A stretch of 16,884 nucleotides of DNA, from positions 1 through 16,884 of the forward strand of contig JAEWEI010000265.1 in NCBI GenBank assembly GCA_023389545.1. The letters are read 5' to 3'. The stretch comes from Actinomycetes bacterium. Its GTDB lineage: Bacteria > Actinomycetota > Actinomycetes > Actinomycetales > Cellulomonadaceae. Position 1 is the first letter of the stretch. Each line of letters opens with the position of its first letter. Shown here piece after piece: positions 16,701-16,884 of the stretch. A program made the translations under genes and the position numbers. The notes beneath the pieces are model-generated. The model saw only the letters and a program-made list of their open reading frames with translations, searched no databases and was not told the origin of the DNA.

Positions 16701-16884
16701 CGGCTGCTGACCCTGCTCGCGGAGCGCCCCCGCACCGCGGACGGCGCCGAGTCGGACCCGGGGCCACGCCAGCTCGTGCTGGTGGACGGCTGGGAGACGG
16801 TCCATGACGCGCTCGACGGGATAGGTCGTGGCGGCGCGGGGCGCCTGCTGACGGACCTGCTGCGCGATGGCCTGGCCCGCGGCG
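13719..16884 (+). CDS. FHA-domain FtsK/SpoIIIE-type membrane ATPase (EssC/EccC-like), 3' end beyond window
   Basis: Reading from GTG at 13719, the frame has no stop to the right edge (1,055 codons, incomplete). Residues 1-90 resemble the N-terminal domain of EssC-like proteins. The FHA domain is about 92-210, with GR (115-116), SARH (145-148) and SANGTT (165-170), the phosphothreonine-binding pattern. Two hydrophobic segments lie between about 246 and 282. The FtsK ATPase core has Walker A GTTGAGKS (570-577), LVDYKGGASF, Walker B VVIDEF (Asp680, Glu681) and ATQRPAG with Gln715. A Pro-rich linker of about 160 residues follows. A second P-loop domain shows GEPGSGRT (942-949), where the invariant Lys is Arg, and VLVDGWE (Asp1023) without the catalytic Glu. 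The order FHA, TM pair and ATPase repeats matches type VII secretion motors. The cargo is unknown and no WXG100 gene is in view. A chromosome-pumping FtsK is unlikely given the FHA domain. Confidence 0.9.
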   Translation, partial: MRLTLHTPDPDGQSGWHAVDVDADEGAPLGALRPYLARFTGHAGWAGPQRLAVGPQAVDDAHPCGSPPLVEGAVLSLGRGPRPADEAALRTTHLAVLSGPDCGRLLAVADGIVVGRRGSDDRPGATADTGAGDPARHALADPLLSARHIELCPHRRGARARDLGSANGTTLRRVRAWPRVRPASRSRQVRGRWVLLRPGDRIGAGATELELRGPDGSRASRPAAGRADDASAPSSGPVSATAWTWAAPTIGSVALAATTGHRVLLLTALLGPLLAVGHALAGRRRRQAAPARADDAAGGQGAGSMTGQGDHVDNPADLLTATVRAGHAPLAPRFGAEACRAEPVVALVGPREWTLGAARALVLGAVGTHGRARLDVRADPEHIADWSWTRWLTGASLHGEAAPEASPATLVLDGPGCIAAAARDVPSASEGDRLLLLVPTASAAPAWCRALLHVGLDGARLDTPLGEWSTPLRAVSHGWAEQQARRVAGLRSAAGASRAARPGAAGRERPLPRDMALGSLPGVPGPGAEHIRRGWAAPRRAGLGAVIGVSGSGAVRVDLLRDGPHALVAGTTGAGKSALLRTLVLSLALAHPPEQLVIALVDYKGGASFGPCADLPHVVGQVTDLDGHLALRALTGLRAELRRREHVLAEAACADLAELWARHVPGSGPPPPPRLLVVIDEFRALADEAPDFVPGLLRLAAQGRSLGMHLVLATQRPAGAVTPDLRANITLRIALRVTDTAESLDVIEAPDAAHLPVNRPGRAVLRRGNAPVEHFQVAQARGPGSMEPVRLAAPWSAPIFSPATWPGRTPSATAWSPPQERKAPEQGPGTPAIGPAPLAEERPRPPTPSDPAAADERAYVAAILAAAHGHAAPTAPWLPELPPTVLLRDLPPDDDPCPPEDDHCPPEDDPGAIPLALADVPERQRREVVRWKPAHGHLLVIGEPGSGRTEALRTAAAGALGLGWQVHAIGFATPPVPPACLGTLVGADDPRRLARLLTLLAERPRTADGAESDPGPRQLVLVDGWETVHDALDGIGRGGAGRLLTDLLRDGLARG
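16389..16451 (+). repeat. Three tandem 21-base units coding an acidic Pro/Cys heptad
   Basis: Three in-frame units of 21 bases (16389-16409, 16410-16430, 16431-16451) encode PPDDDPC, PPEDDHC and PPEDDPG at about residues 891-911 of the FHA-FtsK protein, in the linker just before its second ATPase domain. The units differ by a few bases each. It is a small, probably length-variable spacer repeat; two Cys and a His amid Asp/Glu raise a weak possibility of metal binding. Confidence 0.8.

Noticed and set aside
14472..16805. 777-residue minus-strand open frame
   Set aside because: It is antisense to the FHA-FtsK gene, is rich in Arg/Gly/Pro/His with no domain motif, and arises because GC-rich codons rarely give stops on the opposite strand.

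Overview
This window comes from a high-GC actinobacterium, most likely of the order Micrococcales (the Cellulomonas/Demequina kind). That is inferred from the G+C-rich sequence with G/C in third codon positions, the frequent GTG starts, the LCP-purE-purK-gtrA neighbourhood, and several genes whose start codon sits 6-8 bases after a TANNNT -10 box with no Shine-Dalgarno, the leaderless arrangement common in Actinomycetota. No tRNA, rRNA, CRISPR array, transposase or phage gene was seen. Nearly all of the sequence is coding.

Layout. (1) Positions 1-3657 hold an LCP (LytR-CpsA-Psr) cell-wall glycopolymer ligase open to the left edge (+). Facing it is a purK-purE operon (-) for the AIR-to-CAIR step of purine synthesis. 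Divergent from purK is a GtrA-family membrane protein (+). (2) Positions 3665-5681 hold an OmpR-type response regulator and HAMP-containing sensor kinase operon (-), read towards gtrA. (3) Positions 5835-7784 hold a secreted modular glycoside hydrolase (+), read as a GH5 (subfamily 7-like) beta-mannanase with an Ig/cadherin-like middle module and a C-terminal beta-sandwich module, closed by a perfect 15-bp terminator hairpin. (4) Positions 7882-13586 hold a DesK/NarL-type kinase, a LuxR-type response regulator, a MacB/LolD-type ABC ATPase and an 885-residue two-FtsX-domain permease (+). This is the usual genomic grouping of a sensor pair with the exporter it controls. (5) From 13719 to the right edge there is one continuous plus-strand reading frame of more than 1,055 codons. 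It encodes an FHA-domain, two-TM FtsK/SpoIIIE ATPase resembling EssC/EccC, the motor of type VII secretion. It is incomplete at the right edge and is the gene most easily missed, because long minus-strand shadow frames cover it.

How the parts relate. The LCP protein and GtrA both act on polyprenyl-linked cell-surface glycans. The second two-component system plus FtsX-type transporter probably senses and answers envelope stress or an exported or toxic compound. The mannanase points to growth on plant mannans. The FHA-FtsK gene suggests that a type VII-like or related secretion locus begins at the right edge. I see no clearly unprecedented system. The most interesting signals are the FHA-FtsK protein with a degenerate second ATPase site, a very long hairpin in front of it, the shared leaderless start architecture, and a seven-codon mini-cistron apparently feeding translation of the LuxR-type regulator.
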